Below, one piece after another: positions 9,679-20,816 of a stretch of 20,816 nucleotides of DNA (positions are counted from its first letter, which is position 1; each line of letters opens with the position of its first letter). The stretch comes from Basidiobolus heterosporus B8920. Taxonomy: Eukaryota; Basidiobolomycota; Basidiobolomycetes; Basidiobolales; Basidiobolaceae. The notes below the pieces were generated by a model. The model was not told the origin of the DNA. It did no database searches and worked only from the letters and a program-made list of their open reading frames with translations. The stretch spans positions 1 through 20,816 of the forward strand of contig JNET01028694.1 in assembly GCA_000697455.1 (NCBI GenBank), read 5' to 3'. A program made the position numbers and the translations under genes.

Positions 9679-11753
9679 ATGGAGACGCCAGTCTCGAGTA
9701 CAAGACTCCTACAGAGTATTGAGGACGTAAATAACTGTGTGTTTCAAGGGTAGTTATCGACCAACGGACAGGAATTAAAATAGAGCCGCTAAATACTTGA
9801 ATGATTTATCTAGATCAAGTGATTCTCTCCTTTCCTTCGAAAATCGGATTTCTCCACTTCCTTTACGTCGGAAAAGCGCGCAGTATGAAGAGTTGTGGAA
9901 TTTGCGGAAAAATTTCATACTTGAAGAGAGGATACCAACAGCGGCCCCTACAGTTGGTCAGGGTTCGGAGAATCTTACTACTGAGTTAGTCTCGATCACT
10001 CCTTTTGCTCAACGTTTGAGAGCATTACGACCGGAAATAGAGCAGACTGCCCAAGAACGGTGGGGGAATTTAGAGGGTAGGATTCTCTCCCTTAGTCTTT
10101 TTCAACTTTTATAATTCTCACAATATTGCTTTCAGGCGGATTAAACCCCATTTTTGTGGGTAGTATCGAAAACGTAGTTTGCGATGAACTATGTTACTTG
10201 GTTGGAGTTGTTTATGTTGATCGGCCACTTAAGGCCGAGACTTTGAATGACTTCACAAAAGAGGTATTTGTTAATATTTTATTATGAAGTAGCCCGATGG
10301 CCTACATTTTTCTGTATTTTCTCACTTTGACTCAAGCACTGGGTGGTGGCGCCTCCTCCACGCTACACGTTCTCTGATGAGGCTATGAATATTTTCATTG
10401 AAGATGAATCTGGCCAATTAGGGTTGACCGGTGATATCTTGAAGGGAGTAACACTTGTATCAGGTAGGAAACTAGAAAACAAACAGTTTAGCCAATATTC
10501 TGACTCCTGTTACGCACAGGCGTGGTCATTGGTGTATTAGGTATTCAGAAAACCCTTGGAGAGATAGAAATTATGGACATATGTTTGCCGAAATTCTCGG
10601 TACAGGAAGCACTTCCAACACAGCAATCACCAGGTACGGATTCCATCACACATTCAATTCCACCATAATTCGTCTTACATTCGCAGTTTTCTTTTCAAGA
10701 GCCCAAGTATGTTGCACTTGTATCTGGCTTAAATATTGGCGATGATAAAGCCTCCACTTTAAACCTTGATATGTTAAAAGACTATCTTTGCGGGAACTTG
10801 GGTAGTGTGCAAGAACAACACTTCAGCTCACGAATAGTCCGTGCGATCTTTGCAGGAAATTCCCTCGCCAAATTACAACGTCATGAAGTTGAAAACAAGC
10901 TAGTAATGTGACTTCAAAAGCATTAGCATTGCGCAACCATCATAAACCAACTCTATTACATTCCAGAAAAGTAAAATCCACGGACAAAGTACATTTAATG
11001 GAAAACCAGTCAAAGAATTGGACATGTTTTTGGAGGAAATATGCGAGACACTGGCTGTAGATTTAATGCCCGGAGCTCACGACCCAGCTAACGCAATCCT
11101 CCCTCAACAACCAATGCACTTTGCATTTTTCGAACGTGCACAGAGATTCTTCACCTTCAATAGTGTTACCAATCCCCATTACTTCAAACTTGAGGGAATC
11201 ACGTAATGTTTGAAATATATGATGAAATTCTTGCTTAGATGTCTTAAGTAATGTTTCGATTTTCCCTCAAACCAATCTAGATTTCTGGGAAACTCGGGAC
11301 AAACGCTTGATGGATTACTTCAACTTTCAGGTTTTCATAGCCGGATACAAACCGCGACTCAAACATTGAGGTGGCGCCTCATTGATCCGACAGGGATGCC
11401 ACCTGAAAGCTCAGGCAAGTAGATAACATATCGAGGCACTAGCATTGTAGGGAACTAAGTCAATGAAAAAACTTGCAGAAGTTGACCCATTTATTATTCA
11501 TGATTGCCCTCACGTTTACTTTTTTGGAAACCAACCTCAATTTGAAACTACTGTAGTTCAAGGTAAGCGTCCAGGCCTCATACTAAATCTATACGACCTT
11601 TAGTGATGAACTTCAACCACGTTAGGATCCGAGGGGCAAACAACCAGAATCATCTTACTTCCCGCTTTCTCTCAGACTCATACCATTGTCTTGGTCAATC
11701 TGGACACCCTAGAGTGTCACCCGATTAAGTTTGAATGCAACCTAGACAACTAA
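9679..11753 (+). CDS. POLD2: DNA polymerase delta subunit 2 (POLD2 / Cdc1 / Pol31)
   Basis: Ten exons: 9679-9749, 9814-10076, 10136-10263, 10337-10463, 10520-10633, 10700-10902, 10967-11202, 11281-11414, 11479-11562 and 11626-11753. They give 495 residues, in line with the family (human 469, yeast Pol31 487). This B subunit bridges the catalytic subunit of polymerase delta to its other subunits at the replication fork. It combines an N-terminal OB fold with a catalytically dead calcineurin-like phosphoesterase fold. Diagnostic segments are SITPFAQRLRALRP, HWVVAPPPRY, VALVSGLNIG, RAIFAGNSL, LMPGAHDPANAILPQQP (about 335-351), GITFLGNSGQTLDGL and DCPHVYFFGNQP. The first methionine is set by splicing: the long frame upstream of 9814 has no ATG, and a 71-nt first exon joined over a 64-bp intron restores it; this first exon is the least certain. 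Intron 8 (11415-11478) needs a GC donor (G|GCAAGT). Intron 5 appears to use the AAG at 10699 rather than the CAG just upstream. Confidence 0.93.
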
Positions 11754-12128
11754 CTGTGGGCAGCGACTTAATTTGTGTTCATATGCATGTTCAAATCCGT
11801 TTAAGCTCTGACCGTAGTTAGGATTTATTACCGCTGCGACTATAAGATATGTTGTGTAAGGGAAAATATTCCTTTATAATAAATCTGGCGTACAAATAGA
11901 GTTTAAGATTATGGGTAGAGGTGCCATTAGGACAACCTAAATCAGACGAGGTGGTACAAATTTCTCAATAGGATTCGTTTGAATTTGATTTTCATGAAAG
12001 CTCAAAACGATGATGCGGTCACATTGTCCAATGTTAGAATAAGCTTTAGGAGATGGTTGATATAAAGCTACAAGGTCTGAGATGCAGTCTATGGAATCAA
12101 TGATGCAAAAACAATCAAGCTGGCAGTT
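11754..12128. other. Intergenic region between convergent POLD2 and dioxygenase genes
   Basis: This is the shared 3' flank of two genes that point towards each other. An AATAAA at 11878-11883 suits POLD2. For the minus-strand gene the sequence AATAAA (12133-12128) overlaps the stop codon itself. I see nothing coding. Confidence 0.5.
11878..11883 (+). promoter_or_regulatory. AATAAA polyadenylation signal candidate for POLD2
   Basis: The hexamer lies 125 nt after the POLD2 TAA, in AT-rich DNA (TTTATAATAAATC). It is supported by position only. Confidence 0.4.
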
Positions 12129-13346
12129 TTATTGCGTGAGTGCACAGGGAACCGCCAGCGCTAACAATTTATTTTCAATATTTTCTGCCTCGAGGCTGAG
12201 TCCAGTACCATCATACTCGGCCTTCCAGACTGGCAGCGAGGTGTATTGCGGCAGAAAGATTCTTCGGAATTTGTTTGTTCTATTTGAGATACTACAATGA
12301 CGCACTTGCCCGCTCATAAAGACGATACTACCCGGTTCTAAGTTGACAAACACCAAATTGGGGTATCTTGAGGTGTTAATACGGCGTGAGGAAATCTCAA
12401 ACGGAGGATCGTTAGGATATTTAGAAGCCATTTGGTGGTGATGTTTAGTAAATTCAGCGACTTCACTGGGAATTGAGAATGGCTGATCTGTGGCAGGATA
12501 CGGCTCAATACAAATAGTGCCGTTGGTCTTCATAGAAATCACAACTATTGATAAATAATGTACGCTTGGAATGCTACACTGAACTTAATACCTCATTGAC
12601 TGTGTCCAAGGTCACCCAGCATGTTACAGAAGGCGTTGAACGACATGCTTCAGGCATGTATTGGGAGTCCTATAGATTGTTCAGTCAAAGTGCCTAAGCG
12701 TCAAAACTCTGATGACAGGTAATACCTGATGCCATTCGAATTGGCCCCGTGAACCGGTGTTTGGCGGTTTGACAACGTACTGTTCGTTGCACTAACGAAA
12801 AGGTCGATTAGTAAGGTCAGCATAAATCAACAAGCAAAGTCCACTAACAAGATATAATCTATTAGCACCATCTACTCGGTGTGTAGGCAACAGCTGTCCA
12901 CATAAGCTAGGAATTGTTTTCAATATTATCGAGCTCACTCGCTCTGCGAGCTCAGCTCTCAAACTACTGTAAACCCTTGAGTCGGATTTGAACTTTCCAT
13001 TATCAACGGTATCAAAATAACCACAATTCCAAGGCTCTGAAGATTGGATGTGTTACCAAGGATCGAGGATTTTAGGTAGTACTGATAAACAAGGCGTTCT
13101 TACCTATGACACAACCGAGGTGATCCAGAAGATCTAATTCCAAGTATACATGATTTATCAACGTGTCACACTCTTCAGTTAACTCTTGTAAATCCTCTTT
13201 AGATAAACCTATGAATAGAGGTCTATTTAATTTCGGGATTCGCAAAAAAAAGCGAGTTGAATTCACTAACAGTCTTTTAGTATTAGATAACCGTTTTTAT
13301 GAAAACTTAGAGTTTGCTCTTCACTTAGCTGCAGTTGCTGCTTCAT
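12129..13346 (-). CDS. Phytanoyl-CoA dioxygenase (PhyH)-family Fe(II)/2-oxoglutarate oxygenase
   Basis: Six exons on the minus strand: 13346-13271, 13208-13104, 13036-12849, 12791-12726, 12669-12592 and 12527-12129. They give 303 residues, the usual size for the family. PhyH-family enzymes hydroxylate small substrates, using Fe(II), O2 and 2-oxoglutarate. The start reads MKQQLQLSEEQTLSFHKNGY, a typical PhyH opening, then a helix (SKEDLQELTEECDTLINHVY). The metal site looks complete: H144-x-D146 in EFEWHQDSQYM and the distal His248 in VFMSGQVRHCS; Arg259 in KFRRIFLPQY is the expected 2-oxoglutarate ligand. NEQYVVKPPNTGS and CWVTLDTVNE are also family-typical. The HxD motif is split by intron 4. 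Introns are 56-67 bp, and intron 3 contains TACTAAT, a classic branch site. The substrate is unknown: phytanoyl-CoA oxidation cannot be assumed because the family is broad, and I see no peroxisomal targeting signal (C-terminus ends CALTQ). Confidence 0.88.
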
Positions 13347-14843
13347 TCAAAATACGCTTTCGCTACAGAAATCTTTGGGAAACGCTTAAACACCTCATTA
13401 AATACCATAATTAATTAAATCAATCACTGATCTCAGATAATTTTATAAGCTGTCAAAGTATCCGGATATCGTATGGAAAGTAGCTGATGGATTGATAAGG
13501 CTAAGAGAAAGGTTACAAAGCGAGGCTAGATAACGTCATTGTGGTGCATATCTCCATCCATGGCTCATTCGACCAACATATAAGCACACGAGCGTTGCGT
13601 GCGGGCGTGTGGGTGTGTGGGATGCAACAACTAACTGCTAAGTAATCTATCAATTTAAGGAAATTCCTTATTACGACGATTCAACTTATACCCGAGCCCA
13701 AGCTAAAAATAAATCAACATCTGCAAATTCGCAGAGGCGAAGTACTCACTGACTGACTTAAAATGGGGATTGCTTGGCAGCGGAACATACATAATACACA
13801 TTAAAAAGGCGCACTAGTCGAAGTGTTAGGAAAAAGCTCGTTGTGGACTGGTTTAAAATTCATGCGGAATCGTGCACACCTGGCACCATATTGGGAAAGA
13901 AGGAAACGTTATGTAATGTCCGGCTGGTCGGATGATTCGTATTGCTGAATTGAATGTTATGCAGCTCAAGCCTGAGCAAGCAATTGCAGGAAAAAGCAGA
14001 TTAGCTCAGAGACGGGGTTGCCAACATGGCTCAGTACAATGTACGACGCTGTGGAGAATTGTGTTGACAATGTGCAAATAGAAACAATCCATTATCTGGC
14101 TCTGTGAAGAAATGGAAGTTTCGTTTTTCGTGCCGTTTCAGCCTCGAATTTGATGGATGTTTTTGGTTGTGTGAATTCATGTTATTTTATGTTATTTTTA
14201 TAATACCAAGTGACGTCTTAATTTTATCTTACGTCTTTTTTTCCTCAAAACAACGATCTGGCTGCCTCAATCGGCTCTGATCTATGATACACATGATTCA
14301 TCAGTTTGGATTTTTTAGCCGACATATCTTCAGACAGGCAATTATTTATTATCGGATTTGTGAGTGCGCATTAGAGATTATCGATGATTTTGATCTATTT
14401 TGAAAGATTCCCCCTGGAATGATTAGATGGGAAACTACCTTAGGAAGCGGTCAAGAAATTCCTCAGACTGGTCTCTTCTTTCAACTTTAACTCGAGTTTT
14501 CCACAGCTTTCCTCTTTACAGTTTACACTTTGTCGACGACCACAAGCTATACATACACCCTGTTGTAATTTATCAAATAGCTACTTTCATTCAGACTTTA
14601 TCAGCTGGACTTATTCCAAAGACTCTTTGAAGTTTCCTTGAAAGTGTTATTGCTGTATCATCAAGCTTCATCTAAGTCATACTTTTCTTGGATTTTGCAA
14701 ATATAAATACTCAACGGGACTGGTGAACTGAAATCCCAAGGTCTATAACAAGAATCTAAATAGCCCTTGAGCTCAAGGCATTTTTTCTTACTTTAATTGA
14801 AAAGACGGCTCTTCTCTACTCGGTCGAACTTGAACAGTAACAA
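13347..14843. other. 1.5-kb gene-free divergent upstream region (dioxygenase gene / RSP5)
   Basis: This is the longest noncoding stretch in the window. No frame is open for 60 codons except 14427-14630, which I read as leader sequence. Visible features are a G/T-rich patch (13596-13622), pyrimidine-rich tracts (about 14230-14250 and 14470-14530) and a TATA-like element (14702-14709). I found no tRNA-like or conserved coding segment. Promoters of both flanking genes and the RSP5 5' UTR should lie here. Confidence 0.6.
14702..14709 (+). promoter_or_regulatory. TATA-box candidate (TATAAATA) upstream of RSP5
   Basis: TATAAATA lies 135 nt before the RSP5 start codon in the correct orientation. 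It is a consensus match only; no transcription start is visible. Confidence 0.3.
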
Positions 14844-17909
<3,066 letters not shown>

Positions 17910-18652
17910 ACATATAAGATGGATCACTGCTTTTCTACCTATAACACAGGTTTACTCCGCTTTACTTAACATTCATACGCCCCTATTAGCTCCCACCTTG
18001 TTTCATATACATACCATCTATTACTCTCCAGATTCCTGGCTTGTGTTTTTGTGGCTTTCTGAGATTTTCTTAACATTTTTTTCTAGTTGGCATCTTGTAC
18101 GGTTCTATGAGATAATTTATTGCTTTTACAAAATACAGTTCGTAAACACATTTCCTGATGACTTATCCACATTACCACCACAGTGATGTCCTCGAGTGAA
18201 TAACACCTATACATTTATTCTCACGAGCTATTTGAAATCATTATATGAATTAATAAACACTCAATATATGTTCATCCATTTCGGATGCTTGCACTGGGAC
18301 TCTGTTGCTTTCCCGTCGGCTAGGTTGGGTGAATATTTGAAAGCCACTGGGAGGTAATCCATTGGTGCAACGCTGCATATATAATTACATCATTGTCGGT
18401 TCCTCTATCAACCAACCTGGGTATTATGAATAAGTGTCAGCAATCAAGATTCCTTACTAATCAGAACAATCGGGCATGCAGTAAATTCAAAGTCGCTTTT
18501 AACCTGATTGAAAGATAGTGAAAGATAATATATTGATTTATAATAGCTCTAGAGTGGTGATGGAATATATATTCGGTAAGATTTACATTCTACAGTCAAA
18601 TATAGCGAGTCTTTGCAGGCAATTACTTAGAGTTCATGCTCAACGAACTCAT
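17910..18652. other. Intergenic region between convergent RSP5 and NSE1
   Basis: This is the 3' flank of RSP5, with AATAAA at 18252-18257, and the 3' flank of minus-strand NSE1. An open frame at 17890-18186 is composition-driven (hydrophobic, AT-rich), overlaps the RSP5 end in another frame and resembles nothing. I recognise no other feature. Confidence 0.5.
18252..18257 (+). promoter_or_regulatory. AATAAA polyadenylation signal candidate for RSP5
   Basis: AATAAA lies 343 nt after the RSP5 stop codon. Position is compatible with a 3' UTR of this length; there is no other support. Confidence 0.35.
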
Positions 18653-19732
18653 TTACTGTGAGCTAGGTGAGTCAGTAGCCCCAACTGGACCGACCTTCTG
18701 TGTTGAAGTCCAGGCAGTAGAGCACAATGGACAGACTTTTCGATCTGGTCTCGAGGAAAAGTACCTTTCGGCACAATGGAGGTGCAATCTGCCGCTACAA
18801 CTACCAACATGACATCGTTCACCCTTAGAGAGTACGAAAATGAGTAATTGGATATCGAAATATTGAGTAATATTGCGTAAATACCCGAGTAACGATATCC
18901 ATACACAATGTGCACTCCAAGATATACTCTTCGAATTCTTCTTTTAGATATGTCTGAAGCTCTAGAATCGATCGTTGTGTGAGATAGTACCGGCCATAGC
19001 TACAGAGGAGGATTAATACAGAGTGATATTTCAACCCTAATTCAAAACAATCCTCACCTAGTTTTTGAAATCCATTTGTCTTCAACAAATCTTTCCAATA
19101 GTTGTTCCGCAGCGTTTTTGGTAAAAACTGATTTGAGTTTACCAGCTTCACTCAATGCTAGCAAAGAGGAGACTGAATACGACTCGTCATCTGCGGTAAC
19201 AATCAATTCTATCTGTAGTGGTACAGAATTTATAGGTACTTCAGTAAAGAATATCTACATAATAACCGAGAAATAGAGGTTCAGCTTACAATACGGCGAA
19301 GATAAACTAGCTCTGCAGGTGTATAGTCGGTAGCCAGTTGTGCAATCTCATCACCGTTAGTATTAACCTCAAACAAGAAGCTATAATTAAGAAAGGGAAA
19401 AGTAGGACGCTGTGTTAACTTAAAGTGACATACCAGTGCTAACACAGGCTCTCCAGTTTCTTCATCGTGGGACTTGCGAAACTCCAAATCCAAAGAGTTT
19501 ATTCCTTCATTGATAGTGTTGATAAATTCACCAAACTGACTTTCGTCAAAGGGCTCTATCATTAAAGCAGGGTCACTATTTTGGAGATCGTTACTGCTAT
19601 CACAAGAAGTATACCTTGAGTTATCTCGCAAGCACGTCGAAGTATCCTGATCGCGTCAGACTCCTTGAGAAATCGCTGAACCAAGCTGGCTTGTAAAAAG
19701 TAACGATGTGTGTTGGTAAAGCCTTGAGTCAT
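18653..19732 (-). CDS. NSE1: NSE1, RING-like subunit of the SMC5/6 complex
   Basis: Six exons on the minus strand: 19732-19615, 19555-19434, 19367-19290, 19212-19058, 18999-18885 and 18823-18653. They give 252 residues (human NSMCE1 266). Nse1 pairs with Nse3 and Nse4 in the SMC5/6 genome-stability complex and carries ubiquitin-ligase activity through its variant RING. The start MTQGFTNTHRYFLQASLVQRFL is the expected first winged helix. Next come FGEFINTINEGINSLDLEF and ETGEPVLALVNTN, matching the human FINNINSVLESLYIEI and ALVN segments, then AAEQLLERFVEDKWI and RSILELQTYLKEEF. The zinc module has C187-x2-C190, C200-x4-C205, H210/H212-C213 and C227-P-L-C230. The second pair spacing (C-x4-C) is two residues longer than in human NSMCE1. 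Intron 2 (66 bp) is placed with the acceptor GAG at 19368; the closer TAG at 19381 breaks the frame. Confidence 0.93.
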
Positions 19733-20018
19733 CTTACACCACAGGCAATTCGCGAGGAAACTCTATTAACAACAATGTTTGCTTATTTTGTTTAAATCAT
19801 GAAAATCTGTAAATTTATTCACCCTTGGTAAAATAAACCGTTTATAGGAAATCTCATCACAAAGAGCTATTCTTATCAAAGAATGTAACAATATTTAAAG
19901 TTTATGTATAAATCTACAGAATTTAAGCTAAATTATTTTGGTGGAAATGATGGTATACCAAGTGTGTGGTATGTATTTTGTCACAACTCACTAAGGAAAC
20001 TCCTTTGGAATTTGAGCC
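19733..20018. promoter_or_regulatory. Divergent promoter region between NSE1 and the 138-aa gene
   Basis: This 286-bp AT-rich spacer lies between two genes that start away from each other, so it should contain both promoters. TATA-like sequences are present (for example TTTATGTATAAATC near 19902-19915) but none is distinctive. Confidence 0.4.
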
Positions 20019-20609
20019 ATGTCTTCAAGCAAGCCACGTACAGTATAGTTATTTTGTTCACTGCAGTTATTTAAAATACTTATCCTTTTATTTTTTCAAC
20101 AGCTGGCTGGGACCTTCTTTCAGATGAACAAAAAGACGTACTTATCAAAAAGTTAAACCAAGTAAGAGATCTAGAAAAAGGTGTGTTCTAATTTACTTCA
20201 AGTCGCGTTCACTTCCAACTGACCCTGCTATACATAGATATTGAAAAAGTCTCCAATGACTACCTCAAATCCAAAATCGCTTTTAACTCCTGGCTCTCCT
20301 TTGTCAGCCCCTCTACTCTTGCAATATTTAAGAAAGAAGCAGATTGGTGTCGTCTACCATCAATTCAACCCGTAGACCATGTTCCTTTGTCAGAAGGAAC
20401 TTGGGAAGGATTTAGTGATACCTTGAATCGTTTTGAGAGTATGTTTTTTCATATTCCACCTTTGAATCTGATACTCATTCTGCCTTTTAGTGGATCTTGA
20501 GGAGAAGGCTATCTCGGAATCTTTTGAAGCTTCAGATATGCCAGTTACAACCAAAATTCAATATGAATATATCCTTAATATCGTTTTGTTGGTTTTGCTT
20601 CAAGCCTAG
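20019..20609 (+). CDS. Hypothetical 138-aa protein, coiled-coil with hydrophobic C-terminus
   Basis: Four exons: 20019-20037, 20103-20180, 20238-20438 and 20491-20609. The intron sizes (65, 57, 52 bp) match the neighbours and all phases close. I do not recognise the family. The product starts MSSSKPPGWDLLSDEQKDVL. A charged heptad-like helix follows (about 18-48: KKLNQVRDLEKDIEKVSNDYL), then a region with conserved-looking Trp and Pro (FKKEADWCRLPSIQPVDH, EGTWEGF). A second charged helix (MDLEEKAISESFEAS) precedes a C-terminal hydrophobic stretch (YILNIVLLVLLQA) ending at the stop. That end suggests a tail anchor, though about 13 residues is short for one. The last exon could be wrong: if its splice differs, the hydrophobic end would change. 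Only 30 bp separate its stop from the next start codon. Confidence 0.6.
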
Positions 20610-20639
20610 TTTTTAGTGTTCTTTAACTCAATCACACAT

Positions 20640-20816
20640 ATGTCTAGTGTTGGCGGCATTGGACTTCCCAACGATTTGGCCATAGTGACATGTAATAACT
20701 GTGCGAAACCTATATTACCATGCAATTTTTTGCATCATAGTGGTACTATCTCCATAATAATCCAATCGTATACTATCAATATATTGATTACATTCAAACT
20801 TGTAGAGAAATGTACC
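20640..20816 (+). CDS. Zinc-finger protein, 5' end only; resembles SAGA subunit Sgf73/ataxin-7
   Basis: Exon 1 is 20640-20742; a 63-bp intron (20743-20805, GTACTA...TTGTAG) is followed by the first 11 nt of exon 2, cut by the window end. The visible 38 residues contain GLPNDLAIVTCNNCAKPIL, then FLHHS and, after splicing, EKC: a C18-x2-C21-x11-H33-x3-C37 zinc site. Short N-terminal C-C-H-C fingers followed by P-I/V-L are typical of Sgf73/ataxin-7 proteins, which anchor the deubiquitinase module of SAGA. Sgf11 has a similar finger (CxxC...HxxxC) and is the main alternative. The identification rests on a single short motif and the rest of the gene is outside the window. Confidence 0.5.
   Translation, partial: MSSVGGIGLPNDLAIVTCNNCAKPILPCNFLHHSGTISIIIQSYTINILITFKLVEKCT

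Noticed and set aside
12930-12955. GAGCTC...GAGCTC palindromic stretch
   Set aside because: It lies inside coding exon 3 of the PhyH-family gene and is explained by its codons.
13163-13414. Plus-strand ORF of 83 codons
   Set aside because: It is antisense to exons 1 and 2 of the PhyH-family gene, whose product matches the family and whose splice phases close.
13981-14060. tRNA-like box A (TTAGCTCAGAGACGG)
   Set aside because: There is no box B or acceptor stem pairing at the right distance, so a tRNA is not supported.
18649-18915. Minus-strand 88-codon ORF over the NSE1 3' end
   Set aside because: It reads the RING-encoding exon out of frame; the alternative frame gives the cysteine/histidine pattern of Nse1.

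Overview
The window is eukaryotic nuclear DNA, most likely from a fungus. The coding genes carry many short spliceosomal introns (nearly all 52-78 bp, usually GTAAGT/GTATGT-like donors and TAG/CAG acceptors), noncoding DNA is AT-rich, and genes sit close together on both strands. The HECT ligase is clearly of the fungal Rsp5 type. A BRCA1/BARD1-type protein, which the well-studied yeasts and moulds lack, points to an early-diverging (non-Dikarya) fungus. That placement is inference; no rRNA or marker gene is present to confirm it.

Layout from left to right: (1) 1-2103 (+), the 3' part of a BRCA1/BARD1-family gene with an NLS-rich linker, a RanBP2-type zinc finger and tandem BRCT domains. (2) 2518-2682 (-), a doubtful 54-codon ORF. 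(3) 2728-9272 (+), NOT1, the scaffold of the CCR4-NOT complex; the last 5.7 kb is a single exon. (4) 9679-11753 (+), the DNA polymerase delta B subunit (POLD2/Cdc1/Pol31), ten exons, one intron with a GC donor. (5) 12129-13346 (-), a phytanoyl-CoA dioxygenase-family Fe(II)/2-oxoglutarate enzyme, six exons. (6) 13347-14843, about 1.5 kb with no detectable gene, the divergent upstream region of (5) and (7). (7) 14844-17909 (+), RSP5/NEDD4-type ubiquitin ligase (C2, three WW, HECT), twelve exons. (8) 18653-19732 (-), NSE1, the RING subunit of the SMC5/6 complex, six exons. (9) 20019-20609 (+), an unrecognised 138-residue coiled-coil protein with a hydrophobic C-terminus. (10) 20640 to the end (+), the 5' end of a gene whose first exons encode a Cys-Cys-His-Cys zinc finger resembling SAGA subunit Sgf73/ataxin-7.

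There is no operon logic. The genes are mostly housekeeping: mRNA decay/transcription (NOT1, possibly Sgf73), ubiquitin ligation (RSP5), replication and repair (POLD2, NSE1, BARD1-like). Three of the recognised genes act in genome maintenance, but nothing in the sequence shows that this is more than chance. The item most worth a second look is the BRCA1/BARD1-family gene with an added RanBP2 zinc finger. All exon models were built by hand from splice consensus, reading-frame phase and remembered family sequence; phases close exactly in every full gene model, but no transcript or database check was possible.
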